Shown here: positions 47,371-58,804 of the stretch, one piece after another
How positions within the stretch are numbered: position 1 is the stretch's first letter
Layout: every line of letters begins with the position of its first letter
Source of the DNA: Bretschneidera sinensis
Taxonomy: Eukaryota > Streptophyta > Magnoliopsida > Brassicales > Akaniaceae
Length of the DNA stretch: 64,000 bases
Assembly (NCBI GenBank): GCA_023935145.1
Contig: CM043702.1
Span: forward strand, 102,675,588-102,739,587
Direction of reading: 5' to 3'
Made by a program: the position numbers and the translations under genes
Notes under the pieces: generated by a model
What the model was told of the DNA's origin: nothing
Database searches by the model: none
Seen by the model: the letters and a program-made list of their open reading frames with translations, nothing else

Positions 47371-48430
47371 ATATTTGAGTAGGCTGAATGTGACCCATAA
47401 GATTTGCTCTATTTTTCTATTTTCTTTTCCTTCAGTTTTTGAGGAAATCATTTAGACTTCGCTTTAAATTTAGATTACCATGATATTTTTTTATGTTTCA
47501 ATGTAATTAAGTTAACAAAAATAGTAATAAGTTAATATACTTTTTCTCGTTTTAATATATTTAACTAATTATTGTTTGATTAAATATAAATCAATAATTT
47601 TATTTGGAAATAACACAAATATAAAAAATTGATCAATTAATAATTAATAAAAAATATGAACTTTTTTTTTCAACATATATGATGGTGGTGAAGGCTGACG
47701 TGCATTATCTATATGAATATTATATTAAATCTAATGATCGTTTTTTATAAAATAAAATAAATAAATTAGAGTGCGTAAGATACATTAATATTATTAATTT
47801 ATTACACTAGATATCAATTGATAACCTGATGTATTGTAGGTATCGCTCTTTTCTGCTTAAGACCCATGCATCTAGACCCTAGGCCACTCCCCTTAAAGAA
47901 GGTGGATATGGAGAGAGTGTGAATTACGATGAGTAGGCAGGTGTAAATGAGTGAAACCTACCAAGTCTAAAACAAACCCTTTATAAGTAGTAAGGAGGCT
48001 TCCGTTACGGGTGCACTTTTAATATTTTAGACAAGAGGCCATTTGTCATCCAAGCAGAAAACAAAGATGACGGGTTGGGAGCCACCATGTGATCTTGAAG
48101 GGGTTAAATCCCTTGTTATTGGTCTACATGAGAAATTACAAGGCTCAGAAGATTTGGGTGTAATGGAGTGACGATTTAAAGCTCCCTCTCTTACCTAGAA
48201 CGAAATTTAGCCATTTGTGTTTCACGAAAATTAATTGAAATTTTAATTCAAGTATTATTATGATGCACTAATAATAAAGCCAAGCACACACTTTACAATT
48301 TATATTCAAACATAACGACACCAAATGTCAACTGTAAAGTAATGCGGTAAAGTAAGTGTGATAAAAGTAAGTATGTAAAGGAAATAAATTACTTTAACTA
48401 TGAAACAAAGAAAATATTAAACTACATGCA
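47371..48430. other. Non-genic DNA
   Basis: AT-rich to about 47830, then mixed repeat-like sequence. I see no gene or paired repeat. Confidence 0.35.
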
Positions 48431-48600
48431 AAGTGTGAATTAAAGTGCATGCATTTAAACTAAATGGATTAATTATGTAAGTTAAACTAGATCGATTAGG
48501 ACTAAGCAATTTTAAACTAAATGAATTAAATATGGAGATTAAGCTAAGTGGACTAAGACTAATTTAATTTAAACTAGGTAGTTTTGATATAGAATTTAAA
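48431..48600 (+). repeat. 'taaactaaatggatta' degenerate repeat
   Basis: Reiterated 'ttaaactaaatggatt' and 'aaactaggta' phrases. The same texture recurs at 60455-60700. Confidence 0.5.
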
Positions 48601-48860
48601 ATAAATATGTGTGGTATGCATGCGGGTTAATTCTAAGTGCGTGCAGGTGCATGCACGTGTGTTCAGGCATGTGTGTGCTGGTGCAGATGCCAAGTGTGCA
48701 AGTGTGTGGAGATGTGCACACATGTGCGCTAATGTGTGTAGGTGTGCGCACGTGTGTGCTTGGTGTTTGCAGGTGCGTGCACGTGTGTTCTAGTGCGTGC
48801 CATGTGTGTGTAGGTGTGCGCTGGTGTATGTCGGCATGCACATATGTGCTTGGGTTTTTG
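48601..48860. repeat. GTGTGC-rich low-complexity tract
   Basis: Reiterated 'gtgcaggtgcatgcacgtgt' type sequence. A shorter counterpart lies at about 60390-60450. The Cys- and His-rich open frames on both strands are products of the repeat. Confidence 0.7.
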
Positions 48861-48879
48861 CTAGGCATCACAGTCTGCT

Positions 48880-49337
48880 AGATTTGCCATAAATCTAGAG
48901 GATCGTGCGGCACAGAAACTTCTCCAAGTCTTGGAAAAACTTACTTCACCTCAAGTTTTTGTCTTAAGAATCCACAAGACAACCTTTTTGAAGCCACATA
49001 ACTCATTTGATTTCTTTGAAACTCACACTGCAATACCAAGAAACTCACTCAAGTGCGCATAAAAGCCCCTAAGGTCGTTGCTTAAAGCTTGGCTCACTAC
49101 CAAGCAACTAATCCTACCGTGCCTCCGATTCTCAACTGATACAAATTCTTTAAGACCATACTTAATGCTAAGACCCACAAGATACTTAAACTTATCCAAA
49201 AGGTTATCACACCAGTCTCGAACCAACCGTAACATCCTAATGACCCGAATACCCAGAAACGTGTGCTAATGGTCCTCATCAGCCCTCATGCCTTTATACC
49301 CAAATAAGGAACACTTAAAAGATTAAGCACACACGAG
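48880..49337. repeat. 3.3-kb tandem repeat, copy 1, first part
   Basis: Closely similar to 58805-59250 (for example 'aagacaacctttttgaagcc' and 'gtgcctccgattctcaactg' in both). Interrupted at 49337 by the Athila-like element and resumed at 55991. Confidence 0.75.
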
Positions 49338-50616
49338 TGATAGGAGCTTAAATATTCATATTTGAGCCCCTTAATTTACATTTATTAAGCTCTTAGTTTG
49401 CATAATTTATTCCATTTTACTTCCTTTTTGTGTTTTTTGTATTTTTATAGGTTTTTGGAAGAAAAGATGATTTGGAACTCAAAGAGCAAAACTAGAACTG
49501 GGAGCTGCAGAAGAGTGCGATCGAGCGCAGTGCTTGGTGCGATCGAGTGCACAAGCACTAGTGCGCACAAGGTGAAGGCTCGAGCGCAACCATGCGCTCG
49601 AGCGCAAACTCATGCGATCGAGCGCACACGCATCAATGAAACATCAAAATGGCAGTTCCTATTTTGGAAAGTAGGGTTAGAGACATATTTTGGAAATTAA
49701 GGTTTCCAAGTGTCCTTAGAACCCTATAAATAGACTTGTAAAACATAGAAACAGTATCTCCCTTTTAGCTTTAGCTTTAGGTCGGGAGGCCGGAGGCCAG
49801 AGGCAATTCTACGAAGAATTGACGACTCTTCAATGGAGCTCTTTCGGGTTTCTTCTTTCCTTTATTTTATTATGTGTAACTAAAACCTAGTAAGGGCTTG
49901 GTTGAAGCCCTAATTATGTTTAACCAATAATTCAGTATTGGCACCTTTGTAATATTTATGCTGTGATTTTTAACTTGATTAATGTCTGTTTGTATTTAAA
50001 TTCCTCATATGTGTGTGTCTGATCAACGTATGCATGTGGTATGGATTAGTTAATTGAATCAATTTGGATGACCTAATCCTGGGTTCAACAATAGTAACAA
50101 AAGATATCTTATCCGGATTCTTGGGTTAATCAACATGGGAAACCGGGAGTGGACCAAGCCCTAGGTCCCGTGTGGTTATTGATTTCCACAGATTCTATGC
50201 TCTCTTAAGGAACAACTCAGTATACACCATGCTGAATCCCTTAAGAGAGAAAAGAGTTAGAGTATACACCATGCCTAACTTGTTGCTTAGGGAAATCAAT
50301 AGCTTAAGGAGTGGACCAAGCCTTTAGGTTGACAACCAGTAGGTATTCATAGCATGAGTAGAGCATTAGTATATTGTCTTGTTGGGGTAGCATGATTAGT
50401 GGTGGATACCAAGTCCCTACGCCTTTATCATTATCATCTAAACTCAATATTTATTCCCATCATCTATTTTTTACTTTGTGAAATTAATTCTAAATCGAAA
50501 TTCACCCCTGTGGAAATGATCTCGCACTTGCACCTATACTACTGTAGACCTTGTGCACTTGCAAGTAAACAAGTTCAATTATTTACTTATTTATTTAGGT
50601 AGATAAACATCCAACA
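49338..50616 (+). repeat. 5' LTR of the Athila-like element
   Basis: It contains a cluster of 'gcgatcgagcgc' and 'gcgctcgagcgc' motifs at 49515-49630. Its match to 54689-55985 is close. Confidence 0.9.
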
Positions 50617-50622
50617 AGTTTT

Positions 50623-50640
50623 TGGCGCCGTTGCCGGGGA
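50623..50640 (+). other. Primer-binding site, tRNA-Asp type
   Basis: TGGCGCCGTTGCCGGGGA, 6 bases after the LTR end. Confidence 0.9.
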
Positions 50641-50953
50641 TTGCGCTAAATTTCTTTTTAGAATTATTTTTGTTTGTAATTTTTATTTTTTATTTTCTCT
50701 TTTGTTTATATTTTCTTTATCAAACAACCCTAATTTTTTTTCTTCATCTTTTTGTTTTTTGTTTTTCTGTTTTTGTGCAGGTGTGCAGCAGAGGAGTTTT
50801 TGTCCTCATTGCGATCGAGCGAACTAGTGTAGCGCTCGAGCGCAGGAAGAACAGCGATCGAGCACAGTTCAAAGTGCACTCGAGTGCAAAAGATCCAGAG
50901 AGTACCCGAGCAGCTGTACTGAAACTGCTGCATTGAAGTGGTTCAACTGATTC

Positions 50954-51226
50954 ATGCAAGGGCTTCGATCCAAAAATTCAACCTTCTTTCCACTCAATAC
51001 AGAGCAAGGAGTAAAGGGCAAGGGCATGTATGAAGTGAACTTAAATGGTGGATTTCCAAATTGGTTGGATGCTATGGAAAGAAAGATAGATATGCTTGTA
51101 AAATGCGCGACTGCGCAGAACATCCTTCCTCGTCCACAAGCTACACAACTCCAGGTATATGCTATATGTTCTAATGTTAATCACACTTCTGAAACTTGCC
51201 CTGTGTATTACTTTGCAGATCCAGAG
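50954..51226 (+). pseudogene. Athila-like gag remnant, first part
   Basis: The open frame encodes GGFPNWLDAMERKIDMLVK and a zinc-knuckle-like stretch YAICSNVNHTSETCP, whose first Cys of the usual C-x2-C is Tyr. Most of the N-terminal gag domain is absent: only about 300 bases lie between the primer site and this frame, and they include another 'gcgatcgagc' motif cluster (50810-50890). The frame is cut at 51226 by the solo LTR. Confidence 0.7.
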
Positions 51227-52619
51227 TGTTGTGAGTTTTAAATTACTTGCAAGCGCGCGAGTCGTTTGCAGTATAGCGTTGTGCAAGTGCGAGGTCGAAT
51301 CCACAGGGAATTGCGTTGTGAAAGTATATTTTCAATCTAAACTAACTCTATCTTAACCTAGTTCCGAATTTCAGATGATAATTTGCAAAAGAAATTAAAA
51401 TTAAACTAAATTGATTTTTAAAAACTAATAATTAAAACACTAAGGTTTCCAAATCCACCCCACCGAAGTTAAGCATATATGTTCAAAAAATATAGCCTAT
51501 CAAAACATTCCATGAATCCAACTATAAGACGAAAAACAAAGAATATCCCAACTAAACCAAAAGCATCCAATGTATCCGCTCTCAACAAATCACAAAGGAA
51601 ATCCAATTTAATCGAAAAGCATTCAATGTATCCATCAGATGAAACACAAGGAATATCCAACAGACAATTTAAACTCAATCAATTATAAGATTAACTCAAA
51701 TAATTGACAGAACATTTATACTAAAAATTGTCAGATTTGTACAAGCAAATCTGAACTACTACGCCAAACAACGGCGGGGCTTCATCTTCAACCTTAGCTG
51801 AAGAGTCTAGCCACTCATAACTATGAAACTACAATTCATAATAAAAGTGCTAAACATTTAAACTAAAACAACTAAATGTAAAGAAATAAATAAATAACTT
51901 TACATGGGAGAAATTCCACTCGCTGACGGGAGGCGCTTCCCCTCGTGGTGACAAAGCCTTCTAGATCCACTAGAATGCTAGTGGACGTCCACCGATAAAC
52001 ACCAAAGTGGCTAAGAAATTGTACACTAAAGATGAAGTGAAAAGGGGCTTATATAGGGAAACATCACAAGTGCAATGTGTTTCCAATCCGATGTGGGATA
52101 CTACAGATTCCAGCTTTTGCTCTTTGACCTTTGTCTACTAAAAATGCCATAATTTTCTCTAGAAAAATCATTTTATTGATCCGTAAAATTCTCAGAAAAT
52201 AGACATCCGGATCTTTCCAAGCATATATGGCTCATCTCCTGGTTCTTCCTGAATCAATACAGTTAAATCCTCGAAAATGGATGATCTGTCACGCTAAAAT
52301 CATGCATAGCCTAACCTTTGTCTACTAAAACTGCCATAACTTTCTCTAGAAAAATCATTTTATTGATCCTAAAAATTCCCCAGAAAATAGACATTCGGAT
52401 CTTTCCAAGCATATATGGCTCATCTCCTGGTTCTTCCTGAATCAATACAGTTAAATCCTCGAAAATGGCTGATCTGTACGAGAAATTCTGGCAATTTAGT
52501 GAAACTCCTTTCCAAGCTTATAAACCTGTAAAACAACGAAAAACAACTCAAAGTAACGAATTCTTAAGCTAATAAATGTAAATTAAGGGGCCAAAATATG
52601 AAATATTTTTCACTCATCA
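51227..52619 (-). repeat. Solo LTR inserted in the Athila-like gag
   Basis: On the minus strand it begins TGATGAGTG and ends CACAACA. Its start (CCCCTTAATTTACATTTATTA shared, 20 of these in a row) resembles the start of the host element's own LTR, so it is a relative inserted in reverse. The flanks are CAGAG (51222-51226) and CAGAC (52620-52624), a 5-bp duplication with one mismatch. Across the insert the gag frame is continuous once one duplication copy is removed. A single LTR left by recombination is the simplest reading. Confidence 0.75.
52127..52475 (-). repeat. Tandem duplication of ~187 bp inside the solo LTR
   Basis: The blocks starting 'cctttgtctactaaaa' at about 52129 and 52316 are near-identical, including 'catatatggctcatctcctg' in both. 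Confidence 0.75.
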
Positions 52620-52624
52620 CAGAC

Positions 52625-53158
52625 CAAGCAAACTATGTGGGACCAAACAACTATCATTCCAAGAACAATGCATATGCAAATACCTATAATCCTGGATGGC
52701 GAAACCACCCCAACTTCTCGTGGAACAACGATCAAAATGCCCTGAACCTTCAAAGACAGCAAAGGAACTCCCAACCAGTAGCCCAATCAGTTCTGAAATC
52801 AAGGGATATTGACCTAGAGAGCATTGTGAGGCAATTGGCAACTCAGCAAAAACAACTGATAACTTCACAAGAACAGTTCATGGCAGAGGAAATACAATTT
52901 CAAATAGGGCAATTGGCTAAGGACCTAAGTGAAAGAAAACAGGGAGAATTTCCAGCCGATCACGTTGATCCATTAGAAACTGCTCATACCTATAGTGTCA
53001 CAAGATCAGATTTTGAGCCCGAATGTGAGGATGTTACTGATGACATCATTGAAACAATACACCTTCTTGAGGCCCCTCCAAAGAATCCAAGTAAGTATAC
53101 CAATCCATTTGACACTCTTGTGCCTTCTAATACTATTTTTTTTCCTTTTGTTGTCTAG
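52625..53158 (+). pseudogene. Athila-like gag remnant, C-terminal part
   Basis: It resumes with QANYVGP and has the Athila-type block NTYNPGWRNHPNFSW, a coiled-coil-like Gln-rich stretch and QIGQLAKDLSERKQGEFP. It ends at TAG 53156-53158. The frame after the stop, to about 53270, resembles the gag-protease/RT linker (LELKKLPKYLTYAYMGE). Everything from RT onward is deleted. Confidence 0.8.
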
Positions 53159-53270
53159 GCACCAAATTTGGAGTTGAAGAAATTGCCGAAGTATTTGACT
53201 TATGCTTATATGGGAGAGAATAAGACACTACTTGTGCTAGTTGCTGCAAATCTTAGTTTTGGGGAAGAAT

Positions 53271-54688
53271 AAGGCACGGTTCGACTGAAGACGTTAAACT
53301 TAGCGCTCATGGGAGGCACCCCACAGCTTATCCTTTTATTTTTATAGTTTTACATATTTATTGTTATTTATTTATTTATTTTTAGTACTTCTTGTTTTCC
53401 CGTATTACGTTAGTTTTTATTTTTTAGGGACAATGTGTGCATTCGTTCAAGTTTGGGGGTGTGCTATGAGCCATGCCGGCCCAGCTAGTTCTCCATCTCC
53501 CAGGTCAGATCTTTTCATGATAGTCAAACACTGGTGACAATGTGTAATTTAAGTTTGGGGGTATGAGAGCCACATTCACACACCTTGTCCTAGATTTTTT
53601 TATTATTGTTATTGAAAAGATAAATGCATGTTCATATTGTTTTGAAAATTTTGGTTGATTTAAACAAATTTCATGATAAGATTTCATCAGTAAGCTTAAA
53701 ATATTGAACACATGGTCTAAATAATAAAGTTTTAAAAGTTTAATTACTTACTTTAAGGCATTTAAGAATTCACAAGTTTGATCTAAATCTGACACGAGCA
53801 CATTAGCACATAATTGTGTGGGGTATGACATGTAATTTTAATTTGTGCGTTTCCTTGGCTTAACTATAACCGGATGACTTGTTAGATGAACACTCTGGCA
53901 TCGAAAAATAGAAAAATTTTATTGCACAAAAAAGAGAAAATAAAATGCTCCTACTGATCATTAAATAAACTTTCCGCTGAGTAACTGGACCTCTTGCCTC
54001 AGTAAGCAGTGAGTGTTCACATCAAAAGATGGGAATTGTGCTTATAATGATCATTAAAATATAGTTTTTACTGAGTAACTAGACCTTTTGCCTCAGTAAG
54101 CAGTTAGTGTTCATATCAAAAGGTAGGAATTTTGCTTGGCAGCATTAAGACCAATTAGTTTCATAACCTTTTTGACTCGAGTTAGTAAGTCCTTAGGGGT
54201 GTCTTTACATCTAATGCCCTAAAACCATCTGGTTTGAGAGTCATTGGCTAAATACTCACTACATAGGTCAATTAGAAAACTCAAGGGAACTCAACGTGGC
54301 AAAAATCTCATAATAAAAGAAAAAAAGAAAGAAATAAAACTATGCCATTATTATTATTCTGATAGGAAATTCAATGAATGTTGAGATGCCGAAACACTAC
54401 ACATTGGAATCATTTGGAAGCTTCATCTTTTATGTACTAGTTCACCATACAATGATTTAGACTTTTGATGCCTTAGCCTGCCTCTTGTAAGTAATTAAAA
54501 TTCAAAACTCCTATTCATTGCGAAGATGGGTTTGTACTTTAAGCTTGCTCATGAATAAATATCATGGTTTGTGGGACACTAAAATTTTCGGATACCATGA
54601 ATGATGGATTTATCTTTGTGTCTTTGTTTTTCATTTAGTTTTTAGTTTCGTATTGGTAAGGGACTAGCAATATGTAAGTTTTGGGGTG
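53271..54688 (+). other. Athila-like 3' internal region, non-coding, with polypurine tract
   Basis: It holds 'tcatgggaggcaccccac' near 53308, which resembles the post-pol junction seen on the reverse strand at 63970-63990. It also holds repeated 'aagtttggggg' phrases and two near-copies of a 'gagtaactggacc'-type block (53985 and 54075). A purine-rich run (ttttggggtg) at 54679-54688 precedes the 3' LTR. No env-like frame is seen. Confidence 0.55.
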
Positions 54689-55985
54689 TGATAGGAGTTT
54701 AAATATTCATATTTAAGCCCCTTAATTTACATTTGTTAAGCTTTTAGTTTGCATATTTTATTCCATTTTACTTCCTTTTTGTGTTTTCTGTGTTTTTATA
54801 GGTTTTTGGAAGAAATGAATCATTTTGGAACTCAAAGAGCAAAACTGGAACTGGGAGCTGCAGAAGAGTGCGATCGACCGCACAAGCACTCATAAGCACA
54901 AGGAGAAGGCTCGAGAGCAACCATGCACTCGAGCGCAAACTCATGCGATCGAGTGCAAACTCATGCGATCGAGTGTAAACTCATGCGATCGAGCGCACAC
55001 GCATCAGTGAAACATCAAAACGGCAGTTCCTATTTTGGAAAGTAGGGTTAGAGACCTTTTTTAGAAATTAAGGTTTGCAAGTGTCCTTAGAACCCTATAA
55101 ATAGACTTGTAAAACATAGAAACAGTATCTCCCTTTTAACTTTAGCTTTAGATCGAGAGGCCGGAGGCCAGAGGGGATTCTACGAAGAATTGACGACTCT
55201 TCAATGGAGCTCTCTCGGGTTTCTTCTTTCCTTTGTTTTATTATGTGTAACTAAAACCTAGTAAGGGCTTGGTTGAAGCCCTAATTATGTTTAACCAATA
55301 ATTCAGTATTGGCGCCTTTGCAATATTTATGCTGTGATTCTTAACTTGATTAATGCTTGTTTGTATTTAAATTCCTCATATGTGTGTTTGATCAACGTAT
55401 GCATGTGGTATGGATTAGTTAGTTGAATCAATTTGGATGACCGAGTTCTAGGTTCAACAATAGTAACAAAAGATATCTTATCCGGATTCTTGGGTTAATC
55501 AACATGGGAAACCGGGAGTGGACCAAGCCCTAGGTCCCGTGTGGTTGTCGATTTCCACATATTCTATGCTCTCTTAAGGAACAACTCAGTATACACCATG
55601 CTGAATCCCTTAAGAGAGAAAAGAGTTATAAACCATGCCTAACTCGCTGCTTAGGGAAATCAATAGCTTAAGGAGTGGACCAAGCCCTTAGGTTGACAAC
55701 CAGTAGGTATTCACAGCATGAGTAGAGCATTGGCATATTGTCTTGTTGGGGTAGCATGATTAGTGGTGGATACCAAATCCCTACGCCTTTATCATTATCA
55801 TCTAAACTCAATATTTATTCCCATCATCTATTTTTTACTTTGTGAAATTAATTCTAAATCGAAATTCACCAATCCCTGTGGAAATGATCTCACACTTGCA
55901 CCTATGCTACTGTAGACCTTGTGCACTTGCAAGTAAAACAAGTTCAATTATTTACTTACATATTTAGGTAGATAAACGTACAACA
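54689..55985 (+). repeat. 3' LTR of the Athila-like element
   Basis: Partner of 49338-50616. It carries the 'gcgatcgagcgc'-type cluster at 54865-55005, arranged slightly differently from the 5' LTR. Confidence 0.9.
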
Positions 55986-55990
55986 ACGAG

Positions 55991-57070
55991 CAAAGTCCCT
56001 ATGGAACCTTAAAACATCCTAGAAATGCCATAGAGCTACCATCTGGGTCAATTCTTAGCTCAATGTGTTGTAATCCCTTTACACGGTTCACCCACCAAAG
56101 ACACACAACATCGCCCCACATTGTGCTAGCCACTTATGCATTGCTCACCCACTGAGGTGCAATTCTTTCCTTCCTGGTGCGAGACATAGGAATGATAATC
56201 CATAAGCCTAACCAAGAGATAATCACCAACAAATCTGACTGCACGCAAACAACTTCACAAGCATGACTACAAGGATGCAACTTGCAAGCCCAATCGAAGA
56301 TAGCTGATGCACAAATCACCTGTTGATGCACAGTGCCTCCCATCATTGTGTTGGAAACACCGGTGATAGCCCACAACATAACCGAGAGTCTGCACACATT
56401 TAGATATGACTATACGCACTCAGCGCACAACATAACCGATGATACCCACACGGGTGCCTCATTGCCACAAAAGAACCGCACATTGCTTGCCACACAATGC
56501 CAAGATAATATTTGATAGCCCACACGATAGCGAACATAAGGTCAAACCTCATGCACGGGAGAAGAGCACAATGTAGTGCAAGCAAGCCACTTAAACTGTC
56601 CATGATGCTCCCAGCTTCATTGAGGCGTGAGTCACCTTACGGTGGCCCCAAACCCACACTCCAAATTTCCTTGGGAGGCTCACTTACTACCCACACATTG
56701 CTCAAACCATGGCCCATGTGCATGCACCAAGGATGGTGGAGAGCGTGATACCATGTCCCACCTTAAAGAGTGTTTTAAGTAATTTTGCGCATTTCCATAA
56801 AAAAAGTCATAATCCTTTAATAAATATAATTTATACAATCTGCCAAATCCAAACATACTATATCGCTGCACGCATCGTAAAAATACTCCCCAAAAATTCC
56901 CATTAATTTTCGGTGCATAAATCACATATTTATGAAAATGTCATTGTGCCACTCTAGCACACCACTGACACACATCTGTTGTACAACTTCCCCACAACTA
57001 GGCCACACTTATTGCAAAGAACTCACAAAGATCACCACACAACCTACTCAGAAGTCAATTCACGGGTAGC
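55991..57070. repeat. 3.3-kb tandem repeat, copy 1, second part
   Basis: It continues copy 1 after the Athila-like insertion. Similar to 59250-60370 (for example 'cattgtgctagccact', 'acccacact/ccaaatttc' and 'catggcccat' in both). It is CA-rich with no gene. Confidence 0.7.
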
Positions 57071-58804
57071 AACCATACCAAATGGTGCGTCCTGTGATGT
57101 TTTCAACCCATTTCATTCTGTCGATGTCCCCATAGACGCACAACGTAAGAACTAGATCAAAGCTTCCTAGAAATCTTTGTTACATCTTCCTACGATTCAT
57201 AAAGCACCACATGTGCCGATCTAGGGACTCAACAGTCCTTTTCCCATCTCTATGGATTTGATTGAAGATGTGCACTCACACTTCTGCTTCCACCTCGCTC
57301 GAGCTCGAATCCACTCCTTCTCATTAACAACCCACAAACCTAACTCAAAGCTCCATAGCAAACTTAACGCAAGCCAACTGAAACCTAAACTGATTACCTA
57401 ATGATGATGCTACATTATGTCTCAAAATTGAAACTCGACTCCTAACGAGGTGTGCAGCTTTCTTTGCCACACCACGAGGTAACCCTTTAACTTAGCACAA
57501 GTGAAATAGCACACCCCTCAACACTCTTATCCCTTTGGTTAGATCCTATGAGATGGGCACTTATGCTGGCACCACTTCTTTTGGGTGTGCCCCTCTAGGT
57601 GAGGCCCTTATGCCCACCAAACTCATGATCCCTCCCTCTAGGACTAGAGATGTCTTATGCGTGGACTCACTAAGATAAGTTATCGGGCTCCAACCACGAG
57701 ACTTACCCCAACTCAGGCACCACTGAGCCATTACCAAAATCCAACTCTAGATGAACCTACTGCTCAAGGTTCCAAATGAGGAAACTCAATAACTCAAACT
57801 CTACTGCACGTGCACCCACTCTTAGGTAACATAAAGATGCAAGCAAGGATGCACCCCTCCAAGTGTGGTTCATAAGTCAACCGCCCACTAACGATAATCC
57901 CACTCTTTTCCAAACAAACTCAAGATACCTCAACTCTCAAGATCACTCTCTCAAGAACCATGCTTAGGTTTAAAGGGCACTTTTCCATTTTAACTTTCAA
58001 CTCAGGGCCTATACAACTAGGATAAAATGATCCCCTCACTTCAAAGGGTCCTCACATGAAACTCAAATCTAAATGTGTCATTCCTTGACACTGTGGGTTC
58101 CTACCACTTGCTCACTTAAAGCCAATCCTTAGCTAGAGAAATCTGTTTCCCCTCTCAAGATGGCAACCTCGCTCTTCACAAGGAAGCCACCAATCCGCAT
58201 GCCTCAACATTGTAATCGATCCTGGGCCTTTAACGCCCCACAAAGCAAAAATTTAACCTAAAACAAATGAACCAAAGCATCACCCTTGGCCAAAGTCCTC
58301 AAAACTGACACTGAACTAGATGCCAACTCCATTCCCAACCGAAGCAAGTACCACACCTCACGGTACCCATGCCAACACACAACCAATGTGCTCAGTAACC
58401 AAGTCTCATGTGCAAGTCTGCCCTCTCAGAAAAACACACCAACCAACGCTCAAAAGTGTCCACATGAAACATACCCACGTATGTTCCATGGGGTTATGCT
58501 CTCCTAAGCTATTGACGATATGCATGCCTTATACATACTTTGGTCCATTAGTCAAGAACACAACACTAAGCATAATTTAAACTCAAGACAAGGCCATAAC
58601 ATACCTCATTTCAAGTTGGTCATACCGAATCCTGCCAATTCATGCACATCGCAAAGTCGATAACTGATACCATCATCTTGCTCAAGAAGATCGAAAAGTT
58701 CAAGAAGCCATAACTAACTCAATAATTGAAGTCCCTACTCAAAGGTAATCAACTCCAATAGGAAGTAGTTTGACTTTGATAAAAACTATCACAGTCTGTC
58801 AAAT
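57071..58804. other. Spacer between the two repeat copies
   Basis: CA-rich, no gene recognised. If the repeat is truly tandem this is the remainder of the unit; its second copy would begin after 60370 but is not there. Confidence 0.4.

Larger units (their letters stand above)
49338..55985 (+). mobile_element. Athila-like Ty3/gypsy deletion derivative
   Basis: The LTRs are 49338-50616 and 54689-55985, about 1.28-1.30 kb, starting TGATAGGAG and ending CAACA. The flanks are ACGAG at 49333-49337 and 55986-55990, a perfect target duplication. The primer site TGGCGCCGTTGCCGGGGA (50623-50640) is the tRNA-Asp type used by Athila/Tat elements. Only part of gag and the start of pol remain; RT, RNase H and integrase are missing. 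A reversed solo LTR (51227-52619) sits inside gag. Without it the element is about 5.25 kb. Confidence 0.9.

Noticed and set aside
48596..48881. Cys/Val-rich and His/Thr-rich frames of about 90 codons on opposite strands
   Set aside because: Both are products of the GTGTGC low-complexity tract. Neither has a domain or a conserved pattern.
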